Shown here: in pieces, positions 36,573 to 44,859 of the stretch
Numbering within the stretch: position 1 is the stretch's first letter
Layout of the letters: every line of letters begins with the position of its first letter
NCBI RefSeq assembly: GCF_000245015.1
Contig: NZ_JH600070.1
Span: 3,740,684-3,804,683 of the forward strand
Length of the DNA stretch: 64,000 bases
Source: Beggiatoa alba B18LD
GTDB lineage: Bacteria; Pseudomonadota; Gammaproteobacteria; Beggiatoales; Beggiatoaceae
Direction: 5' to 3'
Notes under the pieces: model-generated
The model's input: the letters and a program-made list of their open reading frames with translations, nothing else
Database searches by the model: none
What the model was told of the DNA's origin: nothing
Program-made: the position numbers and the translations under genes

Positions 36573-36985
36573 TCAAATCTAATTCTGTTAGCAATATGGA
36601 GAGATTTTATGTTGACATAAAATCATTGATTGCCCCGATTTTTTTATTGATTTAGTTTTTAGGCATGTGTAAGGCAAGGCAGTATGATAAAGGGACATCT
36701 AAACAGGGTCAACTATGTTTTTATAGTTTTCTGGTTGTTTGATTTTTTAGCATAAAATCCAGAGATTATCGTTTGACCAAGTCTTTTTTATCCAAAATTA
36801 TCAGTTATATTTTTTTCTACGCTTCTTTAATACTATTCCTACTAATAATCTCAGAATTTCGCATTAAGATGGCGTAGTTGCCTGCTCAAAAATCAGCTCA
36901 GTATTATAAGTAGATTTAATCCAATTGGAAATAGTTTAAATCATGTTTGTTATTTATCTTTTGTCTTTCACATGAATAAAGTTTT
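36573..36985. other. Intergenic region upstream of atp operon
   Basis: 413 bp, containing the atp promoter at 36684-36712. Beyond this only A/T-rich sequence with no recognisable ORF or terminator for the hydrolase operon that ends at 36986 on the same strand. Confidence 0.5.
36684..36712 (-). promoter_or_regulatory. Sigma-70 promoter of the atp operon
   Basis: On the reverse strand TTGACC (36712-36707) is separated by exactly 17 bp from TATCAT (36689-36684). Transcription would start near 36677, about 105 nt before atpI. Confidence 0.7.
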
Positions 36986-37789
36986 TTATGTACAGACTAT
37001 CTTTGACATCATGGTCTGTAATGCAAGTAATACGGCTTCAGGTTGTTCACTCAACATAAAATGCCCACAATTATCTACTAACACAATTTGTGCTTGTGGA
37101 ATGTACTTAGCGAGTGTTTGAGCTGCTTTAGGAGAGGTCATACTATCTTGTTTACCAACAATTAGCAGTGTTGGACAAGTAACACGTTGCGCTTGTTCCA
37201 GCCCCGTATGATAGTGGTGACAAGCAAGGAAATCTGTATGTAATACATGAGGACGTGCTCTTTCTAATAGACGCACAGTGCTACCAATAGACCACATTCC
37301 CGATATCGCATTACCCCCTAATTGTGAGCGACGACAATGTCCAAAGAGATTAATTAAGTCATAGGCATCATGTTGATTTTTCTCAGCCGCCTGTAATAGC
37401 GTATCACTAACAGGCATAGGGATAGCAGTCCCTAATAATGCTAGCGCGTCAACACGATTGGGATATCGTCCTGCAAGGTCTAGCGCAATCAGAGAGCCCA
37501 TACTATGCCCAATAAAGGTTGCTTTTTTCAGTCCTAATTCATCTAAACAAGTTATTAACCAATCTGCTTGTGCTTCAATACAGGTTAACGCTTGTCCTTC
37601 AGACCGTCCATGTGCAGGTAAATCTATTGCTAACGCATTATAGCCATGACGAGTGAAATAACGACGGGGTAATGTCCAAATACTATGATCCATCGCGGCA
37701 CCATGGATAAAAATAATGGTGTGGGCATGGGGATTAATGCTTGATTGTATTGCAATAAATGTAGGCTGACCATTAATAATACATTCCAT
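36986..37789 (-). CDS. Alpha/beta-hydrolase fold protein
   Basis: 267 residues from the ATG at 37789 (a GTG one codon earlier is also open; GGAAATAGG provides the SD). The oxyanion-hole segment FIHGAAMDHSIW, nucleophile elbow GHSMG (Ser), acid in GKQDSMTSP and final His in NCGHFMLSEQP make a complete triad. The fold covers esterases, thioesterases and lactonases, and the substrate cannot be told. It is the last gene of a probable yejB-yejE-metY-hydrolase operon, 10 bp after metY. Confidence 0.85.
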   Translation of the reverse strand: MECIINGQPTFIAIQSSINPHAHTIIFIHGAAMDHSIWTLPRRYFTRHGYNALAIDLPAHGRSEGQALTCIEAQADWLITCLDELGLKKATFIGHSMGSLIALDLAGRYPNRVDALALLGTAIPMPVSDTLLQAAEKNQHDAYDLINLFGHCRRSQLGGNAISGMWSIGSTVRLLERARPHVLHTDFLACHHYHTGLEQAQRVTCPTLLIVGKQDSMTSPKAAQTLAKYIPQAQIVLVDNCGHFMLSEQPEAVLLALQTMMSKIVCT

Positions 37790-37799
37790 CACCTATTTC

Positions 37800-39095
37800 C
37801 TAAGTTTTTTGTGAAACGTATAAAGCGCGTTGTAAATCTTCTAGTAAATCATCAATATCTTCTAATCCAACAGAGAGACGGATTAAGCCTTCAGAAATAC
37901 CCGACCGTTGTAATGCCTGCGCGTCCATTCGATGATGAGTTGTACTTGCTGGATGAATAACCAATGATTTTGCATCACCAACATTCGCAAGATGGGAAAA
38001 TATTTGTAATGATTCAATAAAGCGTTGTCCTGCAACTCTTCCCCCTTTTAATTCAAAACTAAAGACTGCACCACAACCTTTAGGCAGCAGTTTTTTGGCA
38101 AGTTTGTAATCAGGATGATGTGACAACTCAGGATAATTGACAGTGGTTACTGCTGAGGATTGACATAAAAATTCAATTAACTTTCGTGTATTACTAATAT
38201 GACGCTCCATCCGTAAAGACAGCGTTTCTATGCCTTGTAAAATATAAAAAGCACTGGTTGGACTCAAACACGCGCCAAAATCATGCAAGCCTTCTTTTCG
38301 TGCACGCTGAATAAACGCGCTCGTCGTAAATTCTTCTGTAAAAATTAAATCGTGAAATCCTGCATAAGGTTCAGAGAGTGTTGGGAACTTATCAGTAGCA
38401 TCCCAGTTAAAAATACCACCATCTACTAAAACTCCACCAATCACAACCCCATGCCCACTTAAGAATTTTGTAGCAGAATGTGTAATTAAATCAGCCCCCC
38501 ATTCTAATGGCTTGCATAAATAAGGGGTTGTAAAGGTTGCATCAATGAGTAGTGGAAGACCCGCTTGATGTGCAATATCCGCAATAACGGGTAAGTCTAA
38601 CACCGCTAAATCAGGATTTCCTAAAACCTCGCCAAAGATTAAACGTGTATTAGGCTGAATTGCTTGACGAAAAGCATCAGGATCACGCGGATTAACAAAC
38701 GTTGTTTGAATGCCAAATCTAGGTAGGGTATAGCTCAATAAATTATGAGAACCACCATAAAGAGATTGTGAAGCAACAATATGACTGCCAGCTCCCATCA
38801 AGGTACAAATCGCCAGATGCAATGCAGCTTGTCCGCTGGCTGTTGCTAAACCGCCCACCCCGCCCTCTAAGGCAGCCATGCGTTCTTCTAAAACCGCATT
38901 TGTGGGGTTAGATATACGCGAGTAAACATGTCCTGCCCGTTCAATATTGAATAAACCTGCTGCATGGTCTGTATCTTTAAAAACATAGGAAGCTGTTTGA
39001 TAAATAGGGGTTGCTCGTGCGCCTGTACTTGGGTCTGGCACTTGTCCTGCGTGTAAACTCAACGTATCAAAACGGAGATAATGCGGTAGTGGCAT
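37800..39095 (-). CDS. metY: O-acetylhomoserine sulfhydrylase (MetY), PLP enzyme
   Basis: 431 residues from the ATG at 39095; a TTG five codons earlier is also possible. Cys/Met-metabolism PLP family: FDTLSLHAGQVPDPSTGARA at the N terminus, YSRISNPTNAVLEERMAALEGG, and the PLP lysine in THSATKFLSGHG. The insertion GGIFNWDATDKFPTLSEP and length distinguish MetY from cystathionine gamma-synthase and beta-lyase. It makes homocysteine from O-acetylhomoserine and sulfide, plausible in a sulfide-oxidising cell. It sits in an operon with peptide permeases; no SAM riboswitch was seen in the 50 bp gap upstream. Confidence 0.92.
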   Translation of the reverse strand: MPLPHYLRFDTLSLHAGQVPDPSTGARATPIYQTASYVFKDTDHAAGLFNIERAGHVYSRISNPTNAVLEERMAALEGGVGGLATASGQAALHLAICTLMGAGSHIVASQSLYGGSHNLLSYTLPRFGIQTTFVNPRDPDAFRQAIQPNTRLIFGEVLGNPDLAVLDLPVIADIAHQAGLPLLIDATFTTPYLCKPLEWGADLITHSATKFLSGHGVVIGGVLVDGGIFNWDATDKFPTLSEPYAGFHDLIFTEEFTTSAFIQRARKEGLHDFGACLSPTSAFYILQGIETLSLRMERHISNTRKLIEFLCQSSAVTTVNYPELSHHPDYKLAKKLLPKGCGAVFSFELKGGRVAGQRFIESLQIFSHLANVGDAKSLVIHPASTTHHRMDAQALQRSGISEGLIRLSVGLEDIDDLLEDLQRALYVSQKT

Positions 39096-39145
39096 AGTGA
39101 AATTGCTCAAGGTTTATACAAATACAGATTTTAATAATCAAATAA

Positions 39146-40198
39146 CTATGATAATTGAATAGATTTAGCCGTCTTACGTGGGTTAAAGGCTTCACGTAAC
39201 CCATCACCAATGAATGTTAGTAAAATCAACATACCCACTAAAATAATAAAGGTAAACAGCGATAGCCACCACGCCTCTATATTACTTTTTCCTTGCGCTA
39301 ATAAACTGCCTAAACTGGGCTGATCGGGGGGGAGTCCTAGCCCTAAAAAATCTAAACTGGTTAACGCTAAAATTGCTTTGCTGATAAAAAAGGGAATATA
39401 AGTGAAAACAGGTGTTAATGCATTGGGTAATAAATGCCGCCAGATTATTTTGAAATGACTAACACCCAATGCTTGGGCTGCGTGAATATAAGTGAAGTTA
39501 CGCCCTTTTAGAAATTCTGCACGCACATAGTCAGCTAAACTCATCCAGCTAAATAAGGATAACAAGAGGATAAGTAATAAAACGCTAGGGTAAAACAGGG
39601 AGGAAAAAATAATTAATACATAAAGTTCTGGAATACTTGCCCAGACTTCAATCAGACGTTGTGAGTATAAATCAACATTTCCCCCAAAATATCCCTGAAT
39701 CGCCCCTGCAATCACCCCCACCACAACCGCAATAAAAGTTAAAGTGAGTCCAAATAGAACGGATAAACGAAAGCCATAAATGAGTTGTGCCAAAACATCG
39801 CGTCCTCGATCATCTGTGCCTAAAAGATGTAAATCAGACGGTGGCGCAGGATTAGGCATTGCATTAGTGTAATCTAATGTTTTAAATGAATAAGGATTTA
39901 ATGGTGTGATTAGCCAATTTCCTGCATGTGTGAGTTGCTCACGAATAAATGTATCTGTGTAATCAGCCTCTGTCGCAAAGAATCCACCAAATGTCGTTTC
40001 TGGATAGGTTTGTAGAATCGGGAAATAATACGCGCCATTATAAAAGACGATTAACGGTTTTTCGTTACTAAAAAACTCAGCAAACAAGCTGATTGAAAAC
40101 AATAAACTAAATATCCACAAACTATAATAACCACGTTTGTGTGTTTTAAAGCGTTGCCAAAAATATTGAAATGGAGAAAGCGGCGGAGCGACACTCAT
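39146..40198 (-). CDS. yejE: Peptide/microcin C-type ABC transporter permease YejE
   Basis: 350 residues with an N-terminal membrane anchor, a large periplasmic loop (FYNGAYYFPILQTYPETTFGG, typical of YejE) and five further helices. The HLLGTDDRGRDVLAQLIYGF segment and EAA loop IHAAQALGVSHFKIIWRHLLP identify a DppC/OppC-type permease. Start overlaps the yejB stop by 4 bp. YejA and the ATPase YejF are not in the window. Confidence 0.92.
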   Translation of the reverse strand: MSVAPPLSPFQYFWQRFKTHKRGYYSLWIFSLLFSISLFAEFFSNEKPLIVFYNGAYYFPILQTYPETTFGGFFATEADYTDTFIREQLTHAGNWLITPLNPYSFKTLDYTNAMPNPAPPSDLHLLGTDDRGRDVLAQLIYGFRLSVLFGLTLTFIAVVVGVIAGAIQGYFGGNVDLYSQRLIEVWASIPELYVLIIFSSLFYPSVLLLILLLSLFSWMSLADYVRAEFLKGRNFTYIHAAQALGVSHFKIIWRHLLPNALTPVFTYIPFFISKAILALTSLDFLGLGLPPDQPSLGSLLAQGKSNIEAWWLSLFTFIILVGMLILLTFIGDGLREAFNPRKTAKSIQLS

Positions 40199-41250
40199 CG
40201 GTTAATAGACTCATATTGAATGCGAGGGTCTATAAGTACATAACTAATATCTGTCAATAATTTTGCTAACAAACTTAATAAGGTAAAAATATATAAAGTG
40301 CCTAATACAACAGGGTAATCACGTTGTTTAATAGAATCATAGGCTAATAAGCCTAAACCATCCAAAGAAAAAATTGTTTCAATCAATAAACTACCAGAAA
40401 AAAAAGCCGTTACAAAGGCGACAGGGAAACTTGTCACGATGGGAATAATCGCATTTCTAAGGACATGCTTATATAAAATAGTTTTAGGTTTTAATCCTTT
40501 AGCTAATGCAGTAATGACATACTGTTGCTGTATTTCTGCTAAAAAACTGTTTTTTGTTAATAATGTTGTTAATGCTAAGTTGGTGACTAATAATGCTGTA
40601 ATAGGTAATACTAAATGCCAAAAATAATCTAGTACTTTGGCAACAGGTGATAAAGTCTCCCACTGATCAGAAACAAGACCATGTAAGGGAAAAACATCAA
40701 AAAAACTGCCACCGCCTAATAACACTAATAAAAAAACACCTAAGACAAAACTGGGTGTTGCATAACCAATTAATAAAATAGTGCTGCTCGCAACGTCAAA
40801 GGGAGAGCCATCATATAAGGCTTTACGAATACCTAACGGTATAGAGATGAGATAGGTTAGTAAAAACGTCCACAAGCCAATACTCATAGAAACAGGTAAT
40901 TTACTAAAAATAAGGCTCATCACAGATTGATGATGAAAATAACTGTCTCCTAAATCGAAAAAAATATATTGTTGAATCATTAAGAAAAAACGTTCTGGTG
41001 CGGGCTTATCAAATCCATATAATTTATTTAATCCAGCCAGTTGCTGCTCATCCAATCCTGTCGCACCGCGATATAACCCTTCTACACCTGTGCTTGCTTC
41101 TCCCTGCCGATTTTGTCCTTTTAATTCATTAATCATTTTTTCAACAGGACCACCAGGAACAAATTGTGTAATCACAAAAGCAACAAGCATGACCCCAAAT
41201 AATGTTGGAATCATCAATAATAACCGTTTGAAAATATAACGAATTAACAT
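40195..41250 (-). CDS. yejB: Peptide/microcin C-type ABC transporter permease YejB
   Basis: 351 residues, six membrane helices. N terminus MLIRYIFKRLLLMIPTLFGVM, then VPGGPVEKMINELKGQ, a long periplasmic loop specific to YejB (TGVEGLYRGATGLDEQQL) and the EAA loop ALAKGLKPKTILYKHVLRNA. The ATG at 41250 is preferred to a GTG at 41262 by comparison with YejB. Forms a heterodimeric channel with YejE. Confidence 0.92.
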   Translation of the reverse strand: MLIRYIFKRLLLMIPTLFGVMLVAFVITQFVPGGPVEKMINELKGQNRQGEASTGVEGLYRGATGLDEQQLAGLNKLYGFDKPAPERFFLMIQQYIFFDLGDSYFHHQSVMSLIFSKLPVSMSIGLWTFLLTYLISIPLGIRKALYDGSPFDVASSTILLIGYATPSFVLGVFLLVLLGGGSFFDVFPLHGLVSDQWETLSPVAKVLDYFWHLVLPITALLVTNLALTTLLTKNSFLAEIQQQYVITALAKGLKPKTILYKHVLRNAIIPIVTSFPVAFVTAFFSGSLLIETIFSLDGLGLLAYDSIKQRDYPVVLGTLYIFTLLSLLAKLLTDISYVLIDPRIQYESINR

Positions 41251-41589
41251 GCTACTTTTCACTGGTGGTTTAGGTAAATGTATTCATTTTACCAAAGTAT
41301 GTTTATTTAGCGAGGAGTATAACTCGTTCCCTTTAATCAAACGTGGCTTTAAATTAATAACAATAATAATGAGATAGTCAGCTTAAACAACTAATCTATC
41401 TTTTACTTTACAATAAATTCACTATGCCAATAAATTTGAAGTTTGTTGTGTAACAAATAGTTATTATGCTAGTGTTTAAGATAGTTTGAGTCATAACAAA
41501 AATTTTTCATGTATCCATTAAAAAGTATTTTTTCTTTTCATAAGAAAAACTTATAATGCTTACCTTTCCACATCACTTAGGAGGTGAAA
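41251..41589. other. Divergent intergenic region between yejB and acyl-CoA ligase gene
   Basis: About 339 bp, very A/T-rich. TATAAT at 41552-41557 and a strong SD (AGGAGGTG, 41579-41586) serve the plus-strand gene; no good -35 is visible. No operator or RNA element recognised. Confidence 0.45.
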
Positions 41590-43218
41590 ATGTCCGCGAA
41601 TCCTTATGAATTAGGGTTAGATAAAAATAATGCTAACTATGTTCCTTTGTCTCCGCTCACTTTCTTAGAGCGTGCAGCATATGTACACCCTAACCATATA
41701 GCCGTGGTACATGGTAATACTCGCTACACGTGGGCAGAAACGTATGCCCGTTGTCGTCGTCTTGCGTCTGCACTACATAAACGTGGAATAAAAGAAGGCG
41801 ACACTGTTGCGGTAATGGCACCTAACGTGCCCGCAATTTTTGAGGCAAGTTTCGGTGTCCCCATGATTGGGGCAGTTTTAAATACACTGAATACCCGTTT
41901 AGACCCTGAAATGATTGCCTTCATGTTGCAACATGGTGAAGCAAAAATATTAATCACTGATAAAGAGTTCTCCCCTATTATCAGTCGTGCACTCCACTTT
42001 TTAGAAAAACCACCTATCATCATTGATATTGATGATGAAATGGCAAAATCAGGGAGTTTGTTAGGTGAAAAGGATTATGAATCCCTGCTAACAGAAGGCG
42101 ACCCCAATTTTCAATGGCAATTACCTAAAGATGAATGGCAAGCCATTACCTTAAACTATACCTCAGGAACAACAGGCAATCCTAAAGGTGTGGTTTATCA
42201 CCATCGTGGGGCTTATCTAAACTCCGTTAGCAACATCATTTCGTGGGAATTACCCAAACACGCTGTTTACTTATGGACATTACCCATGTTCCATTGCAAT
42301 GGCTGGTGCTTTCCTTGGACAATGGCAGCAGTTGCAGGGACTAATGTCTGCTTGCGTCGCATTGAAGCAGACTTAATTTATGATTTAGTGGCTAATGAAC
42401 AAGTAACCCACTATTGTGGTGCGCCGATTGTTCACAATATGTTACTCAATGCCCCGCGTGCCGTACGTGAGAAAAAACATCATTTAGTGAAGGGTATGAT
42501 TGCTGCCGCCGCGCCTCCCGCCGCTGTGTTAGAAGGGATGGAAAAAAATGGCTTTAAAATCACACATGTTTATGGTCTCACAGAAACCTATGGTCCTTCT
42601 GTTGTGTGTGAATGGCATAACGAATGGGATAGCTTACCCATTGAAGACCGTGCCCGCTTAAATGCACGCCAAGGGGTTCGTTCTCACGTTTTAGAAGGAT
42701 TAATGGTTGCTGACCCAACAACATTAGAGCCTGTTCCCTCTGATGGTAAAACCCTCGGTGAAATCTTCATGCGGGGCAATAACGTGATGATGGGCTATCT
42801 AAAGAACCCTAAAGCAACGGATGAAGCCTTTTCTGGTGGATGGTTTCATAGTGGCGACTTAGGCGTTATGCACCCCGATGGCTACATTGAAATTAAAGAC
42901 CGCTCCAAAGACATCATTATTTCAGGTGGTGAAAACATCTCTACCATTGAGGTAGAAGATGTACTCTATCGTCACCCAGCCATTTTAGAAGCCGCTGTTG
43001 TTGCAAAACCTGATGAAAAATGGGGCGAGACACCCTGCGCATTTATCACCTTACGTGAAGATGCTGGCACAGTCACAGCCCAAGAAATCATTGAATTTTG
43101 TCGTTCACAAATGGCACACTACAAAATTCCCAGACATGTCGTTTTTGGACAATTACCTAAAACTTCAACAGGTAAAATTCAAAAATTTATATTACGAGAT
43201 AAAGCGAAAGTAGTTTAA
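41590..43218 (+). CDS. AMP-forming acyl-CoA ligase
   Basis: About 542 residues from the ATG at 41590, just after AGGAGGTG. ANL-superfamily motifs are complete: YTSGTTGNPKGV (AMP/phosphate loop), YGLTETYGPSVV, GWFHSGDLGVMHPDGY and KDRSKDIIISGGENIS, and the C-terminal lysine in STGKIQKF. The overall pattern resembles medium-chain or 3-(methylthio)propionyl-CoA ligases. It would activate a short or medium carboxylic acid to its CoA ester in the cytoplasm. A hydratase-like gene and a thioesterase lie next door, so acyl-CoA metabolism is likely; the substrate is unknown. Confidence 0.9.
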   Translation: MSANPYELGLDKNNANYVPLSPLTFLERAAYVHPNHIAVVHGNTRYTWAETYARCRRLASALHKRGIKEGDTVAVMAPNVPAIFEASFGVPMIGAVLNTLNTRLDPEMIAFMLQHGEAKILITDKEFSPIISRALHFLEKPPIIIDIDDEMAKSGSLLGEKDYESLLTEGDPNFQWQLPKDEWQAITLNYTSGTTGNPKGVVYHHRGAYLNSVSNIISWELPKHAVYLWTLPMFHCNGWCFPWTMAAVAGTNVCLRRIEADLIYDLVANEQVTHYCGAPIVHNMLLNAPRAVREKKHHLVKGMIAAAAPPAAVLEGMEKNGFKITHVYGLTETYGPSVVCEWHNEWDSLPIEDRARLNARQGVRSHVLEGLMVADPTTLEPVPSDGKTLGEIFMRGNNVMMGYLKNPKATDEAFSGGWFHSGDLGVMHPDGYIEIKDRSKDIIISGGENISTIEVEDVLYRHPAILEAAVVAKPDEKWGETPCAFITLREDAGTVTAQEIIEFCRSQMAHYKIPRHVVFGQLPKTSTGKIQKFILRDKAKVV

Positions 43219-43224
43219 TCACGA

Positions 43225-43290
43225 GGTCATTTCGATGACCGATTAAACCAGCAAGGACTGACAACCTTAACATGTTGCTCAGTCCTTTTT
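43225..43290 (+). terminator. Tandem hairpins and intrinsic terminator after acyl-CoA ligase gene
   Basis: GGTCAT-TTCG-ATGACC (43225-43240) forms a tight hairpin, then AAGGACTGA (43253-43261) / TCAGTCCTT (43279-43287) with following T residues makes the terminator. Confidence 0.75.
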
Positions 43291-43367
43291 GCTTAATGTA
43301 CTTCATCAATTACAATATACAACAACCTGTTGATACAAATTTTTACCAACAAAGGAGCAGAATACAA

Positions 43368-44168
43368 ATGAATGCTGTGCTAGAGATAGAACAACAACCC
43401 TACTTACTTCGTGAAGACACACAACAAGGGATTACTACACTAACCCTTAATCGTCCCAAGCAATACAATGCTTTATCACAAGCCATGCTCAGTGCCTTAC
43501 AACAAGCACTCGATGCGATTGCACAAGATAAACACGTTAAAGTCGTTATTATTGCGGCTGAAGGAAAAGCATTTTGCGCAGGACACGACTTAAAAGAAAT
43601 TCGTAGCCAACATGAAGAAGCTTTTTGTCACTCATTATTCCAACAATGTGGCAAAGTCATGTTAAGCATTAACCAATTACCACAACCTGTTATTGCACAA
43701 GTACAAGGCATTGCAACTGCGGCGGGTTGCCAATTAGTCGCCGCTTGCGATTTAGCGGTGAGCGTTGATACGGCAAAATTTGCAACGTCTGGCATCAATG
43801 TTGGCTTATTTTGTAGTACCCCTGCCGTCCCTTTAAGCCGCAACTTACCACGCAAACAAGCGATGGAACTCTTATTGACGGGTGAATTTATTGACGCACA
43901 AACAGCACTACACTACGGTCTTATCAATCGTGTTGTCACAGCAGAACAATTAAATAGCAATGTTCAAGCACTGGCTGAATCGATTGTTGCAAAATCTACG
44001 ACTGCCATTCGTATGGGAAAACAAATGTTTTATAAACAATTAGAAATGCCATTAACAGACGCATACCATTATGCTGCTGAAGTCATGGTCTGCAATATCA
44101 TGGATGAAGATGCAAAAGAAGGGATTGACGCATTTACACAAAAACGGACACCCGTTTGGAAATCTTAA
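43368..44168 (+). CDS. Enoyl-CoA hydratase/isomerase family protein (ECHDC3-like)
   Basis: 266 residues from the ATG at 43368, which has AAAGGAGC upstream; the longer frame to 43272 lacks conserved sequence. Crotonase-fold features: TLNRPKQYNALS, the oxyanion segment GKAFCAGHDLKE and IATAAGCQLVAACDLAVS. The FATSGINVGLFCSTPAVPLSR block matches the ECHDC3 branch, in which the usual catalytic glutamates are not conserved, so hydratase activity is doubtful. Separated from the ligase gene by a terminator. Confidence 0.88.
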   Translation: MNAVLEIEQQPYLLREDTQQGITTLTLNRPKQYNALSQAMLSALQQALDAIAQDKHVKVVIIAAEGKAFCAGHDLKEIRSQHEEAFCHSLFQQCGKVMLSINQLPQPVIAQVQGIATAAGCQLVAACDLAVSVDTAKFATSGINVGLFCSTPAVPLSRNLPRKQAMELLLTGEFIDAQTALHYGLINRVVTAEQLNSNVQALAESIVAKSTTAIRMGKQMFYKQLEMPLTDAYHYAAEVMVCNIMDEDAKEGIDAFTQKRTPVWKS

Positions 44169-44219
44169 CGAATCCACGCCAATGCGAAAAACAATAAATC
44201 GGTGACAATTATCTATAAC

Positions 44220-44254
44220 GCCTTGCCAATATAGAAATATTGCAAGGCTTTTTT
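44220..44254. terminator. Intrinsic terminator between hydratase-like gene and thioesterase
   Basis: A long stem GCCTTGC-CAATAT / ATATTG-CAAGGC with one bulge, then six T. It also precedes the stop of the converging thioesterase gene by 6 bp. Confidence 0.85.
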
Positions 44255-44259
44255 CATCT

Positions 44260-44733
44260 CTAACCAACCAAATAACAACCCGTACCTACGGCAATTAATA
44301 AATTTTCATCGTTATGCAACTCCATCCGTGTCACTGCGACTTTACGCCCACTCCGTAAAATAGTTGCCGTTGCAATAAAATAGTCACCACGACCAGGACG
44401 TAAATAATCGATACGCATATCAATCGTACCTGTTTTATCAATCCCCTGCATTCTCTCTGATTCGGTCAAATGTTCACGGCGTTGTTGAAACGAATTAGCA
44501 ATAGCAATCATGCCACCAGCAACATCCAACACAGACGCGATAACGCCACCATGTAAAATTCTATGCACAAAATTACCAATCAACTCTTCACGCATATCAA
44601 AGCGAATTTTTACTTCATTTAAATGTAAAGAAACAATTTGAATGCCTAATAGTTTATTAAAAGGCATTTTCTCCTCAAATGTTGGTAACATTTTATTTAA
44701 TAATGCATCTAACTCTTCGTCCGTTTCTTGCAT
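44260..44733 (-). CDS. Hot-dog fold thioesterase family protein
   Basis: 157 residues. The hot-dog helix and catalytic segment NFVHRILHGGVIASVLDVAGG, and the IDYLRPGRGDYFIATATILRSGRKV strand pair, are typical of PaaI/YiiD-like acyl-CoA thioesterases. Cytoplasmic. It converges with the enoyl-CoA hydratase-like gene, so a shared acyl-CoA pathway is possible. Substrate unknown. Confidence 0.85.
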   Translation of the reverse strand: MQETDEELDALLNKMLPTFEEKMPFNKLLGIQIVSLHLNEVKIRFDMREELIGNFVHRILHGGVIASVLDVAGGMIAIANSFQQRREHLTESERMQGIDKTGTIDMRIDYLRPGRGDYFIATATILRSGRKVAVTRMELHNDENLLIAVGTGCYLVG

Positions 44734-44859
44734 ATGCTAATTCCTATTCATGAAACATAATTCATCTTATGATGTATTGTTTAGGGTGTAGAATTTTGTT
44801 GCAAAGCAATAAATATTCAAGTTATCGACTAACAACTTAAAGATAATAATTTGTTATTT

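Noticed and set aside
39096-39145. SAM or other riboswitch upstream of metY
   Set aside because: Only about 50 bp separate metY from yejE, too short for a known SAM riboswitch, and no suitable helices are visible.
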